Below, in pieces: positions 1 to 7,970 of a stretch of 45,866 nucleotides of DNA. The DNA comes from an uncultured Eubacteriales bacterium. GTDB lineage: Bacteria > Bacillota > Clostridia > Lachnospirales > Lachnospiraceae. Both the position numbers and the translations under genes were made by a program. The notes below the pieces were generated by a model. The model searched no databases. It was not told the origin of the DNA and was given only the letters and a program-made list of their open reading frames with translations. Each line of letters opens with the position of its first letter. The first letter of the stretch is position 1. The DNA is taken from NCBI GenBank assembly GCA_900315305.1, contig OMYS01000018.1:1-45866 (forward strand). The letters are read 5' to 3'.

Positions 1-1388
1 TGCTCAAGGACCGTGTCACGTTCGACCTCATAGGTGAAATCTGTATCCTTCGCGTCTCGTACATTTTCGCCGAGGAAGAACCGGTAGGTCCCCGCCTCGA
101 GCACCCACGCCGACCGGCAGACCTTCCCCGTGTCATCGTAGGACGCAAGCTGCGGCGCCGCGGCCGTCAGCGTCACGGTCTCCGTCTCCCCTGGCTTCAG
201 CACCTTTGTCTTGGCAAATGCAAGGAGTACCCGCGCGGGATTTCCGAGCTTTCCCTGCGGCGCGCTTCCATAGAGCTGTGCGACGGCGCGGCCCGGAACG
301 GAGCCCGTGTTCTTCACCTCGGCCTCAAACTTAAAGCAGGTATCTTCGTCAGGCGCCTCTTTTGCGTCATCCGCCTGATCCACGTCCTCCTCGATCGTGA
401 CCGACACGGGCTTCATGTCAAAGGTCGTATACGACAGGCCGAAGCCGAACGGATAGCCGACCTTCTCCTTCGCGCCCGGAATTGTCTCAAAATACCGGTA
501 GCCGACGTAGATGTCCTCCGTATAATTCACATAGTCATCCGACTCATGGAAGCCCTCCGTCGACGGATAATCCGTGAGCTCCGCGGCGAATGTATCCGCG
601 AGATGCCCGGACGGATTGACCTCTCCGCACAGCACATCGGCAGCCGCGAGGCCTCCCTCCATGCCGCCCTGCCACGCCATGAGCACAGCGGAAATCTTAT
701 CGTTGTCGCGGAACCAGCGCGTCGAGACCATACCGCCGACGTTCATGACGACGATGACGTGCGCAAAATGCTCCGTAACGGTCTTCACCATGGCGTGCTC
801 CGCATTTGTCAGGTAGAAATCGCCGTTTTCAAAGAGCTCTGCCGAGAGCGCCTTCTCGTGCTCCTCATGCAGGTCCTGCGCATACTGCTCATTTCCGGTC
901 TTTACGGAGCGGTCCCAGCCCTCACCGGAGAAGCGGCTGATTGTGATGATCGCTGTGTCCGTAAACTCCGCCGCGCGCTGAACGAGGTCATCCGGGAGCG
1001 CCGGCTCCACCGTCATGCCGGGGACGCGGCCCATCGCGTACTGCTTCTTGATATCCTCCTCATAGAAATCAGCAAGCTCATCGAAAATGCGGACATCGCC
1101 CTCGATTTCCTTCATTTTCATGCCGTCAAGGAGCGTGCGGATGTACGCGACCGTCACATCGCCGCTGCCTCCGCCGCCCTTCACATAGTCGACGCAGCCC
1201 TTGCCGAAGAGCGCGAGCTTCGTGCCCTTCCTGATCGGGAGAGTCTGGTTCTCATTTTTCAGAAGGACCATGCCCTCGCCTGCTGCCTTTCGGGAGAGCT
1301 CGATGTGCTCCCGGCACCCCGTCACGCGCTTCCCATCCCTGCCAAGAGGGAGGCACGGCTGAAAATTCATGCGCTGCCATTTTCCCAT
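1..1388 (-). CDS. GH3 beta-glucosidase, N-terminal part (runs off left edge)
   Basis: This is the first 462 codons of a glycoside hydrolase family 3 protein; the gene continues beyond position 1. Such enzymes remove terminal beta-glucosyl or xylosyl residues from oligosaccharides. The protein begins directly with a GH3 C-terminal-type domain (residues about 25-350, opening with SRKAAGEGMVLLKNE), followed from about residue 370 by a fibronectin-III-like domain (NPARVLLAF, LKPGETETV). The (beta/alpha)8 catalytic barrel, usually first, must therefore lie after these domains, outside the window. This reversed order is known from ruminal Ruminococcus and Butyrivibrio enzymes. There is no signal peptide, so it is probably cytoplasmic. 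The ATG at 1386-1388 is chosen because GGAGG lies 10 bases upstream. The long plus-strand ORF across it is a shadow. Confidence 0.88.
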   Translation of the reverse strand, partial: MGKWQRMNFQPCLPLGRDGKRVTGCREHIELSRKAAGEGMVLLKNENQTLPIRKGTKLALFGKGCVDYVKGGGGSGDVTVAYIRTLLDGMKMKEIEGDVRIFDELADFYEEDIKKQYAMGRVPGMTVEPALPDDLVQRAAEFTDTAIITISRFSGEGWDRSVKTGNEQYAQDLHEEHEKALSAELFENGDFYLTNAEHAMVKTVTEHFAHVIVVMNVGGMVSTRWFRDNDKISAVLMAWQGGMEGGLAAADVLCGEVNPSGHLADTFAAELTDYPSTEGFHESDDYVNYTEDIYVGYRYFETIPGAKEKVGYPFGFGLSYTTFDMKPVSVTIEEDVDQADDAKEAPDEDTCFKFEAEVKNTGSVPGRAVAQLYGSAPQGKLGNPARVLLAFAKTKVLKPGETETVTLTAAAPQLASYDDTGKVCRSAWVLEAGTYRFFLGENVRDAKDTDFTYEVERDTVLE

Positions 1389-1430
1389 AAGTCTTATTCC
1401 TCCATGTCATAGCTTGCGATTTTGACAACT

Positions 1431-1622
1431 GTTCTGCACCCCGGACTCGGAACGCTGAGTCACTGGTAACGGTTCTGCACCCCAGACTCGGAACGCTTCG
1501 CGTTCCTCGTTTCGGGCGGACAGAGCGGCTTCGCCGCTTGTCCGCCCCACGAAATGCTTCAGAAATCTCTCAATGAGCAAGCTCCCGTTCGATTTCTGAA
1601 GCATTTCGTGGGGTGCTGATCA
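1431..1622. repeat. Dispersed palindromic element, copy 1 (long form plus half copy)
   Basis: Between the divergent GH3 and plsY-like genes lies a nested palindrome. A left end TCTGCACCCC (1473-1482) faces GGGGTGCTGA (1610-1619). Inside are a GGAACGC/GCGTTCC hairpin (1490-1506), a GGGCGGACA/TGTCCGCCC hairpin with inner GCGGC/GCCGC (1514-1547), and a perfect 23-base inverted repeat (1544-1566 and 1590-1612). A truncated half copy, TTCTGCACCCCGGACTCGGAACGC, sits just to the left (about 1432-1455). No protein is encoded. The same end and hairpin sequences recur at seven other intergenic places. The rest of the 320-base gap shows only a possible -10 box (TACACT, 1680-1685). Confidence 0.85.
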
Positions 1623-1709
1623 TTATAAAAATTGTACCACACCGGCAAGCCGCGCGGCACATGAAATAGCCCTTCTGTGCTACACTGGTGTCAGGAGGAT
1701 TATACATTT

Positions 1710-2300
1710 ATGACAGAATTATTTTCTCTCTTGATCGGATATCTGTGCGGCTGTTTTCTCACGGCCGACGTCGTCGCGCGCGCCTTTGCGCACAAGTCAG
1801 TTTTTCAGATTGGAACCGGAAATCCGGGCATGGCCAATGTCATGGCAAGGGTCGGAAAAAAGGCCGGCTTTCTCGTGCTCGCGGGCGATATCATAAAGAC
1901 GCTCCTTGCATTTCTCATCACATGACTCCTGTACGGCAGAAGTATAAGCGACTCCATTCTCTGGAGCGGACTCGGCGTCCTTCTCGGCCACAACTGGCCG
2001 TTCTGGCACGGCTTTAAGGGAGGCAAGGGCGTGACCGTGACATGCACGTGGCTTATCATCGCGATCCCCGTCTGGGGAGCGCTCTCCTGCATCGCAGGCG
2101 GCGCCGTCGTTCTGATCTCCGGATATCTGCCGCTCGGAGCGATCGTACTCGCCTGGCTCGGGACCGTCTCCGCCTTTGTCACAAGGGGCGCTGAGGCCGG
2201 CATCTTCTTTGCGGCAGCGGCGCTCATCATGACCGTTCGCCACTTCCCCGGTCTTCGCGGCATGGCGCGCGGAACAGAGCCGCGGCACTTCCGGCAGTGA
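1710..2300 (+). pseudogene. plsY: plsY-like glycerol-3-phosphate acyltransferase, interrupted by in-frame TGA
   Basis: Both halves read in one frame and together match PlsY, the membrane enzyme that moves an acyl group from acyl-phosphate to glycerol-3-phosphate in phospholipid synthesis. The N-terminal half carries the glycine-rich motif GTGNPGMANVMARVGKK and a GDIIKTLLAFLIT helix. The C-terminal half carries GHNWPFWHGFKGGKGV and the terminal HFPGLRGMARGTE motif. Codon 72 (1923-1925) is TGA, between LIT and LLYGRS, where a hydrophobic residue or tryptophan would fit. TGA is the normal stop of neighbouring genes, so recoding is unlikely. Start ATG 1710 follows AGGAGG at 1693-1698. It is a recent nonsense mutation, a sequencing error, or a second dispensable PlsY paralogue. 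Confidence 0.8.
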
Positions 2301-2411
2301 GACCTGTACACCCGTCGTCAGGCCATGGAATCAAGTGCTGCCGTTAATGCGCGCCCGGAATCACGTACGGCCGCAGGCACCAGAGCAAGGCGGCAGCGGA
2401 CAGACTCGCGG

Positions 2412-2440
2412 TTGACACCTGTCAAGTCGGTCGGTATGAT
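2412..2440 (+). promoter_or_regulatory. Sigma-70/A promoter of the DUF2156-GNAT pair
   Basis: TTGACA (2412-2417) and TATGAT (2435-2440) are separated by exactly 17 bases, about 38 bases before the GTG start at 2479. This is a near-consensus vegetative promoter. Confidence 0.8.
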
Positions 2441-2478
2441 AGGGAACGGACACTGACCATCGCACAAAAGGAGGAATT

Positions 2479-3465
2479 GTGGACCTTCAATTTCATAAGC
2501 CGGAGCCGTCTGAGGCCCGGCAGATCTCACCCTATTATTCCATGCGCCCCAACAAGACATGTGATTCCGGCATGCTTGATACCTATCTCTGGGCGGGCTA
2601 TTACAACACACAGATTGCAACGCCCGACGACAGGGCGCTTCTCATTTTAATGAAGGACGGCGGTGAATTCTTCGCCTCGATGCCGTGGTGCCGGGAGGAG
2701 GACCTCGCGCACTACTTCGACGTGCTGAAAGCATATTTCAACGAAGTACTGAAGAAGCCGCTCAAGATCTATCTCGCGGACGAGGAGGCCGTCACGGCGC
2801 TTCATCTCACGAAAAATCCCGATTTTATTGTCAAAGAGGAGTTCGACCTCAAGGATTATCTCTACGACGGCGAGAAAATGCGTACCCTCGCGGGCCGCAA
2901 ATACCATCAGAAGCGCAATCAGGTCAACAAGTTCAGCCGTGAGTACGACGGCCGCTGGGAGTACAAATCGCTCCACAGCCTTGATCACGACAATGTGACT
3001 GCATTTCTCGATGACTGGTTCTCGCGCCGCATTCTCGAGGAAAATAACGCGCTCGACTCACTCGAGGCGGAGCTTCTCGGCCTCAAGCTGATCTCCGATC
3101 ACAGCGACGAGATGCCGTTCAAGGCCGGCTGCATCAAGATCGACGGAAAGATCGAGGCCGTCACAATTGGCTCCTTCAACAAGCTTGAGAAGATGGCCAT
3201 CATCTCAGTCGAAAAGGGAAATCCGGACATCGACGGCATTTACCAGGTCATCAACCAGCAGTTCCTGATTCACGAGTTCCCGGACGCGGTCATTGTAAAC
3301 CGCGAGGACGATGTCGGTCTGCCGGGCCTTCGTCAGGCAAAGGAGAGCTACAATCCGATCGGCTACGCGAGAAAATACATGGTCCTGCAGAAGAATTTCG
3401 CGGGCTATGAGAAGGAGCTGACCGACCAGTACGAGAAGGAAATTCATGAGTACAGCGAAGACTGA
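2479..3465 (+). CDS. DUF2156 (phosphatidylglycerol lysyltransferase C-domain-like) protein
   Basis: The 328-residue soluble protein belongs to the DUF2156 family, which has a duplicated GNAT fold related to the catalytic domain of MprF and the Fem aminoacyl transferases. Recognisable segments are the N-terminal ISPYYSMRPNKTCD with LWAGYYNTQ, the basic RKYHQKRNQVNKF segment near residue 140, and the C-terminal VNREDDVGLPGLRQAKESYNP. No membrane segments are present, so it is the soluble stand-alone form. Family members are proposed to use aminoacyl-tRNA or acyl donors; the substrate here is unknown. The start is GTG at 2479, close behind AAGGAGG (2468-2474). Its end overlaps the following GNAT gene by 20 bases, so the two are probably translated together from the promoter at 2412. 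Confidence 0.82.
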   Translation: MDLQFHKPEPSEARQISPYYSMRPNKTCDSGMLDTYLWAGYYNTQIATPDDRALLILMKDGGEFFASMPWCREEDLAHYFDVLKAYFNEVLKKPLKIYLADEEAVTALHLTKNPDFIVKEEFDLKDYLYDGEKMRTLAGRKYHQKRNQVNKFSREYDGRWEYKSLHSLDHDNVTAFLDDWFSRRILEENNALDSLEAELLGLKLISDHSDEMPFKAGCIKIDGKIEAVTIGSFNKLEKMAIISVEKGNPDIDGIYQVINQQFLIHEFPDAVIVNREDDVGLPGLRQAKESYNPIGYARKYMVLQKNFAGYEKELTDQYEKEIHEYSED

Positions 3466-4369
3466 CAGCACATCTGGGAAGGCAGCCGCAGAACGGCTTT
3501 CCGGAGAAGAAGCTCATCATAAAGATAGAAATACCGAAGGGCAGCCCTCGGGGAAAGCGGTCTCACGGCCGCTCCCTGCGGGCTGCTCGCTCCGCATCCT
3601 GACCGATTTTGCGGAAAAGCAGAAGACGCGGCCGCTCTACGAAGAGGCCTTCGGCGACCCGGAGGATTTCACGGATTACTATTATGCCGACAAATGCAGG
3701 GACAACACGATTGTCGCTGTGACGGACGCCTCCGGCGCCGTCCTTTCGATGGCCCATCTGAATCCGTACACGCTTTCCATCTGCGGACATGAGACGAAGA
3801 GCTATTACATCGTCGCCGTTGCGACCGATGTTCATTTCCGTCACAGGGGACTCATGACAGCAGTCCTTCAGGAGATCTTCCGGATCGCCGCCGACGAGCA
3901 CCTGCCGCTTATCTGGCTGCTCCCTGTAGACCCCGCGATCTACACGCCCTCGGGATTCGAGGTGATCTGTGACTTTCAGACACCCGGCAGCACGCTTTCT
4001 GTCGAAGGTCAGGCAGATGAAGTGACGCGTTCCCTCAAAGAAGATTTCGAGCTGTCCTGTAAAAGCCCGACAGATGAAGTGCCTCGTTCTGTCAATGCAG
4101 ACGCGGATGTTCTATCCCTGATCAATCGCACGCTTAAGGAGGATTACGACATCTTCTGCGTCCGCGACGAGACCTATCTCCGGCGCGAAAGAATCGAAGC
4201 CGCGCTAGACGCCGGCGAGGAGGATTCCGGCCTTCCCGATGATCCGAAGATCATGGTGAAGGTGACCGATGAAGCCGCGCTCCGCTCCATGCTCTCGGAA
4301 AGGCTCCGCGAAAAGAACCCATATGACGCCCTGCGCTCTCTACGCTGTCTTTTCACGGAGGAAGTCTGA
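3446..4369 (+). CDS. GNAT-family N-acetyltransferase
   Basis: The 307-residue protein has a GNAT acetyl-CoA-binding core: the YYIVAVATDVHFRHRGLMTAVLQEIF stretch (about residues 118-143) contains the RHRGL pyrophosphate-binding loop (R/Q-x-x-G-x-G/A type). The N-terminal 48 residues are polar and of low complexity, and the C-terminal third matches no motif I recognise. The layout recalls Eis-like acetyltransferases. The ATG at 3446 lies inside the end of the DUF2156 gene, preceded by AAGGAA. A near repeat (CAGATGAAGTG...CGTTC at 4014-4034 and again at 4071-4091) shows an internal 57-base duplication after the catalytic core. The substrate cannot be inferred. Confidence 0.8.
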   Translation: MSTAKTDSTSGKAAAERLSGEEAHHKDRNTEGQPSGKAVSRPLPAGCSLRILTDFAEKQKTRPLYEEAFGDPEDFTDYYYADKCRDNTIVAVTDASGAVLSMAHLNPYTLSICGHETKSYYIVAVATDVHFRHRGLMTAVLQEIFRIAADEHLPLIWLLPVDPAIYTPSGFEVICDFQTPGSTLSVEGQADEVTRSLKEDFELSCKSPTDEVPRSVNADADVLSLINRTLKEDYDIFCVRDETYLRRERIEAALDAGEEDSGLPDDPKIMVKVTDEAALRSMLSERLREKNPYDALRSLRCLFTEEV

Positions 4370-4405
4370 CGCGCAGGCTGCCCTATTGCCGGTCCTAAAT
4401 CAAAA

Positions 4406-4451
4406 AAAGAGGCCATGAAAAAACATAAACACGTTTTTTCATGGCCTCTTT
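4406..4451. terminator. Bidirectional intrinsic terminator
   Basis: A perfect 19-base stem (4406-4424 with 4433-4451, core GAGGCCATG/CATGGCCTC) with an 8-base loop is flanked by A and T runs on both sides. It separates the convergent GNAT gene (ends 4369) and the small minus-strand ORF (ends 4459). Confidence 0.92.
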
Positions 4452-4458
4452 CTTGCCT

Positions 4459-4608
4459 TTATGACAGCTTATTCTTTTGTCTGTTCCTTACTCTCCCAAA
4501 AACCTCTGATACAGAATATCGGACAGTAGATTGTTCCGCCGCATCATCCGCTTCATCGAGTTTCTGTTCGATATTATCGGTGAGCTCAGAGTAACGTTCA
4601 GCACTCAC
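4459..4608 (-). CDS. Small hypothetical protein, 49 aa, possibly RelB/DinJ-antitoxin-tail-like
   Basis: An unannotated 49-codon ORF starts at GTG 4606-4608, one base after the TGA of the 3D-domain gene, with AGGTG seven bases upstream inside the end of that gene. It stops eight bases before the terminator, which is the arrangement expected of a real last gene. The product is acidic and helical (ERYSELTDNIEQKLDEADDA), ending VRYSVSEVFGRVRNRQKN. A D-x-A...RYS-x-x-E-V-x-x-x-(L/V)R pattern is common at the C-terminus of short RelB/DinJ-type antitoxins, but no toxin gene is adjacent. The coding call rests on position and composition only. Confidence 0.4.
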   Translation of the reverse strand: MSAERYSELTDNIEQKLDEADDAAEQSTVRYSVSEVFGRVRNRQKNKLS

Positions 4609-4609
4609 C

Positions 4610-6151
4610 TCAGTTCACCTGGTACACATCCGCGTACTGAAGTCCGAACTGAAGCGCCTCACTGTGTGAGTTCATGAAAATGTCAACATGACCGTACGGC
4701 GTTCCGCGGTCCTCGACCGTGTAAACGACGCCGTTGATGCGGAGCTTTGTTCCGAACGGAACACCCGCCATCGCGATCGTGTGGCCAGCCGTCGGCATCA
4801 CGCCGCTCGCGGTCGCCTTGCCTGCTGTTCCGCAGCAGATCGCGCATCCGCAGTAAGCCGTGATCTTGAATTTTCCAAGATATGTGCCCTGGCTCTGCTG
4901 GGCTGCCGCTGCCTGTGCCGCTGCCGCCTGTGCTGCAGCCTGCTGCTCGGCCTCTGCCTGAGCCTGCGCTGCTGCCTGCTGCGCTGCCGCCTCGGCCGCT
5001 GCCTGCTGAGCTGCCGCAAGCTCTGCCTGGCGCTGTGCCTCGGCCTGAGCTGCCGCTTCCGCCGCTGCCTGGGCTGCCGCCTGCTGAGCTGCCTGTGCCT
5101 GTGCCGCTGCCTCTGCCTGACGCTGTGCCTCGGCCTGTGCCTCAGCTGCCGCCTGAGCCTGGGCTGCCGCCTGCGCCGCTGCCGCTGCATCGCCGCTTGC
5201 CTGCGCCTGTGCCTGTGCATCCGCTGCCGCCTGAGCCTGCGCATCCGCATCGCTCTGTGCCTGCGCTGCCTGCGCATTTGCCGTATCAGCCTGTGCCTGC
5301 GCCGCCTGTGCCTGTGCGTCCGCATCGGCCTGTGCCTGCTGCTGGGCCGCAAGAGCCTCAGCCTGTGCCTCGGCCTGCGCCTGCTGCTCACGAGCCGCTT
5401 GCTCTGCCTGAGCCTGTGCCGTGAGAGACGCGACCTTGTTCTTCTGCTCATCGATCTGCGCCTGAAGGTTCGACGCGTTCATCTGCTCAGCGGAAATATT
5501 AGCTGTATATTCCTGGATCTTTCCGTCCACCTCAGACGCAACCGTCTGAACCTGGTTAAACGTATCCTGCTGATTCTGCTTGAGCTCCGTCAGCTCCTGC
5601 TGTTCATTTTCAAGAGCAGCTTCCTGATCGGAAATTGTCTGAACGGTCTGCTCGAGGTCCTGGAGAGACTCGCGGTCATACTTCGTGAGCTCCTCCATCT
5701 CGTCCGCCTTATTCAAAAATGAATCCAGGTTCTTCGACTCGAGGAGGGCCACGACAAGGCTCTCATCTCCGTTCTCATAGTAGTACTGGATGCGGGACTT
5801 CATCGCCGCGTACTGATTGTCACGGTCAAGCTTCGCGCGCTCCACAGATCCCTTCGTGATCTCAATCTCAGAGCTCTTGTCCGAAATCTTCGTATCCAGG
5901 TCACTCAGACTCTGGGACAGACTGTCGAGCTGAGAATTCAGATCTGTCAGATACGACTGAAGATCCGACTGCTCTGACTGCATCGAAGCGATCTGGCTCT
6001 CGGACGCGTCATAAGCTGACTGGGCCTGATCCTGCGCGGACTGCGCCGCGGCGAGATCCGCCTCTGTGTCCGCGAAAGCCGGCGTTGCCAGAGTTGAGGC
6101 AAACACAGCCGCCAGGGCTACGCTGATCAGTTTCTTTCTCACCATGTGCAT
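4610..6151 (-). CDS. Secreted coiled-coil (PcsB/CwlO-like) protein with Ala/Gln linker and 3D domain
   Basis: A 513-residue exported wall-remodelling protein. Residues 1-27 are a signal peptide (KKLISVALAAVFASTLATPAFA). Residues about 28-245 form a long coiled coil resembling the N-terminal domain of PcsB/CwlO-type proteins. Residues about 246-430 are an extreme low-complexity linker of Ala, Gln and Glu. The last ~85 residues are a 3D domain (KITAYCGCAICCG, ASGVMPTAGHTIAMAG, VEDRGTPYGHVDIFM) with the Asp residues typical of MltA/YocH-type lytic transglycosylase folds. PcsB proteins normally end in CHAP and CwlO in NlpC/P60, so this combination is unusual. The start is either ATG 6151 or ATG 6145; the AGGGG box fits 6145 slightly better. 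Promoter and WalR-type site lie upstream. Confidence 0.88.
   Translation of the reverse strand: MHMVRKKLISVALAAVFASTLATPAFADTEADLAAAQSAQDQAQSAYDASESQIASMQSEQSDLQSYLTDLNSQLDSLSQSLSDLDTKISDKSSEIEITKGSVERAKLDRDNQYAAMKSRIQYYYENGDESLVVALLESKNLDSFLNKADEMEELTKYDRESLQDLEQTVQTISDQEAALENEQQELTELKQNQQDTFNQVQTVASEVDGKIQEYTANISAEQMNASNLQAQIDEQKNKVASLTAQAQAEQAAREQQAQAEAQAEALAAQQQAQADADAQAQAAQAQADTANAQAAQAQSDADAQAQAAADAQAQAQASGDAAAAAQAAAQAQAAAEAQAEAQRQAEAAAQAQAAQQAAAQAAAEAAAQAEAQRQAELAAAQQAAAEAAAQQAAAQAQAEAEQQAAAQAAAAQAAAAQQSQGTYLGKFKITAYCGCAICCGTAGKATASGVMPTAGHTIAMAGVPFGTKLRINGVVYTVEDRGTPYGHVDIFMNSHSEALQFGLQYADVYQVN
4880..5430 (-). repeat. Degenerate Ala/Gln codon repeat in linker
   Basis: About 550 bases are built from GCN and CAG codons in quasi-repeats (AAQAQA, AEAQRQA). 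The bias opens long spurious ORFs in the other frames on both strands. Such tracts are prone to slippage, so the linker length probably varies between strains. Confidence 0.85.
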
Positions 6152-6260
6152 TCATCCCCTTAATCTTGGTAAATCCGTCCGCTCCCGGCTGCCGGAAATT
6201 TGCAAAATTTCTGTAACAGTCTTCACTTGGAGCAGCGGTGGTTATCTGCAATACCTCGCC

Positions 6261-6323
6261 AGTATACCACACATCGGGGAAGAATGAAAGGGTTCTGTTA
6301 CATCCTGTAACATTTTAGTAACA
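6261..6323 (-). promoter_or_regulatory. Promoter of 3D-domain gene with WalR (YycF)-type direct repeat
   Basis: On the minus strand TGTTAC-TAAAA-TGTTAC (6323 to 6307) fits the WalR consensus TGTWAH-N5-TGTWAH exactly, and a further TGTAAC half-site follows four bases after an adjoining AGGA. A -10 box TATACT (6266 to 6261) lies about 40 bases downstream, with only a weak -35. The leader to the start codon is about 105 bases. WalR is known to control wall hydrolases including the 3D protein YocH and PcsB, which matches the downstream gene. Confidence 0.65.
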
Positions 6324-6330
6324 TTTTAAC

Positions 6331-6398
6331 CGCTCAGCACCCCAAGAAATACTTCAGCAATCGAATGAGGAGCTTGCTCATCAAGAGATTGCTGAATA
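6331..6398. repeat. Dispersed palindromic element, copy 2 (short, decayed)
   Basis: CTCAGCACCCCAAGA at the left is followed by a TTCAGCAATC/GATTGCTGAA stem (6352-6361 and 6387-6396) enclosing GAGGAGCTTGCTCAT, a loop shared with copies 1 and 3. It lies between the spoVG terminator and the WalR-type site. Confidence 0.65.
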
Positions 6399-6404
6399 AA
6401 CAAA

Positions 6405-6443
6405 AAGAAAGAGGACCTTCGCCCCCTTGCAAAGGTCCTCTCT
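6405..6443 (-). terminator. spoVG terminator
   Basis: On the minus strand GAGGACCTTTGC and GAAGGTCCTC form a strong hairpin followed by TTTCTTTTTG. It begins about 45 bases after the spoVG stop codon. Confidence 0.88.
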
Positions 6444-6484
6444 ACCAAGTCTATAACCGGCTTTGCTCTGCATTACCGACGAGC

Positions 6485-6769
6485 TCACGCCTCCGGGTTC
6501 TCAGCCTCTTCCTCGGCCACCGTCTCTTCATACTTCGTCAGGATTAGATTCTGAAGCTCGTTTCTCGTCTGTGAGTTGATCGGATGCGCGATGTCGCGGT
6601 ACTCGCCGTCTGCAGCCTTTCTGGACGGCATCGCGATAAACAGTCCCTTCTCACCCTCGATGACCTTGATGTCGTGAACGGCAAATTCGTTATCGATTGT
6701 GATAGACACAACAGCCTTCATCTTTCCCTCTTTGGAAACTCTTCTGACTCTGACGTCGGTAATATTCAT
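6485..6769 (-). CDS. spoVG: SpoVG family regulator
   Basis: This 94-residue protein matches SpoVG over its full length ([11 protein letters not shown] at the start, [45 protein letters not shown]). SpoVG is a small nucleic-acid-binding protein that affects sporulation septation in Bacillus and virulence or wall genes in other Firmicutes. The C-terminal 15 residues are acidic and variable, as usual. The start follows GGGAGGAG. It lies 85 bases after glgD on the same strand. A TTGACA overlaps the glgD stop codon, but I see no convincing -10 at a suitable distance, so it may be read from the glg operon or from an alternative-sigma promoter. Confidence 0.96.
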   Translation of the reverse strand: MNITDVRVRRVSKEGKMKAVVSITIDNEFAVHDIKVIEGEKGLFIAMPSRKAADGEYRDIAHPINSQTRNELQNLILTKYEETVAEEEAENPEA

Positions 6770-6854
6770 TGTTGCTCCTCCCTCTTTGACGGTCCGCCGG
6801 CACAGGCGGGAATCTGCGACCCTCCTCCCGTGCCTTCTACTGTCCGCCCTGATG

Positions 6855-7970
6855 TCAAATACTATATCTCTCGTTCTTTTCGATCACGATCTTGATGCCG
6901 TTTTCCCCGCAGTGATATGAATTTGCCCTGATCGTGTCGCGGCTCTCCACAACGCAGTTTTCAATGTGCGTGTTATCGCCGATGTACACATCATTCAAAA
7001 TGATGGAATTCCTGATGTAACAGTTATTGCCCACGAAGACCTTCTTGAAAATGACGGAATTCTCGACCGTCCCGTTGATGATGCAGCCCGATGCGACGAG
7101 CGAGTTCTTCACGGAGCAGCCCGGATTGAACTTCGCCGGCGGATTGTCGTCGATCTTCGTGTAAATCGTGGATCCCTGATGGAAGAAGTAATCCCTCACC
7201 TCCGGCTTCAGGAAATCCATATTTGTGTTGAAATACGATTCAACCGTCGAAATGTTGCTCCAGTACGTGTTGATCTTGTACCCGTAGATGCGCTTTAAGT
7301 CCTTGTAGCGGATCAGGATATCCTTGACGAAATCCCACCGCTCCTCCTGCTCACACCGCTCGATCATCTCGATCAGCTGCCGTCTCCGGATCACGTAGAT
7401 GCCCGTGGAAATGACATTCGACTTCGAGATCATCGGTTTCTCATCAAACTCCTCGATCCTGCAGTCCTCATTCATTTTCAGGACACCGAAGCGGCTCACG
7501 TCGTCGTCCCTGCACTCCGTGCACACGACCGTGACGTCCGCGCGCTTCTTGATGTGGTACTCAAGAACCTTGTTGTAGTCGAGCTTGTAGATGCCGTCGC
7601 CGGAGGCGATGACAACATACGGCTCGTGGCTCTGCCGGAGCCATGACAGGTTCTGATAAATCGCGTCGGCCGTTCCTCTGTACCACCAGCTGTTCTGCGC
7701 CGTAATGGTCGGCGGGAACAGGAAGAGGCCGCCCTGCTTGCGCCCGAAATCCCACCACTTGGATGAGCTCAGGTGCTCATTTAACGAGCGTGCGTTGTAC
7801 TGCGTCAGAACGGCGACCTTCTGAATATGAGAGTTGGTCATATTCGAGAGCGCGAAATCAATCGCGCGGTAGCTGCCCGCCATCGGCATCGCCGCGATGG
7901 CGCGTTTATTGGAAAGTTCTCTCATGCGGTTGTTGTTGCCGCCCGCCAGTATGATTCCCACTGCCCTCAT
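6855..7970 (-). CDS. glgD: Glucose-1-phosphate adenylyltransferase subunit GlgD
   Basis: The 371-residue protein is the GlgD-type partner of GlgC. It keeps the nucleotidyltransferase fold ([55 protein letters not shown]) followed by a left-handed beta-helix ([21 protein letters not shown]). The N-terminal motif departs from the active GGxGxRL/KPAV pattern of GlgC, as is normal for GlgD, which modulates rather than carries the main activity. GlgCD makes ADP-glucose for glycogen. Its ATG overlaps the glgC stop by four bases, indicating coupled translation. Confidence 0.95.
   Translation of the reverse strand: MRAVGIILAGGNNNRMRELSNKRAIAAMPMAGSYRAIDFALSNMTNSHIQKVAVLTQYNARSLNEHLSSSKWWDFGRKQGGLFLFPPTITAQNSWWYRGTADAIYQNLSWLRQSHEPYVVIASGDGIYKLDYNKVLEYHIKKRADVTVVCTECRDDDVSRFGVLKMNEDCRIEEFDEKPMISKSNVISTGIYVIRRRQLIEMIERCEQEERWDFVKDILIRYKDLKRIYGYKINTYWSNISTVESYFNTNMDFLKPEVRDYFFHQGSTIYTKIDDNPPAKFNPGCSVKNSLVASGCIINGTVENSVIFKKVFVGNNCYIRNSIILNDVYIGDNTHIENCVVESRDTIRANSYHCGENGIKIVIEKNERYSI

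Noticed and set aside
546..1412. 288-residue plus-strand ORF at the left edge
   Set aside because: It is antisense to the GH3 gene, which has a proper start, ribosome binding site and recognisable domains.
1923..1925. UGA recoding (Trp or selenocysteine) in the plsY-like gene
   Set aside because: TGA terminates several neighbouring genes, no SECIS-like hairpin is evident after it, and PlsY has no catalytic Cys at that place.
4688..5722. 344-residue plus-strand ORF and other long ORFs opposite the 3D-domain gene
   Set aside because: They arise from GCN/CAG repeat codons of the linker read in other frames; the products are Leu/Cys/Arg-rich with no domain and lack a ribosome binding site.
6793..6832. 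Terminator between glgD and spoVG
   Set aside because: GGCAC/GTGCC pairing is interrupted and no T run follows, so read-through into spoVG cannot be excluded.
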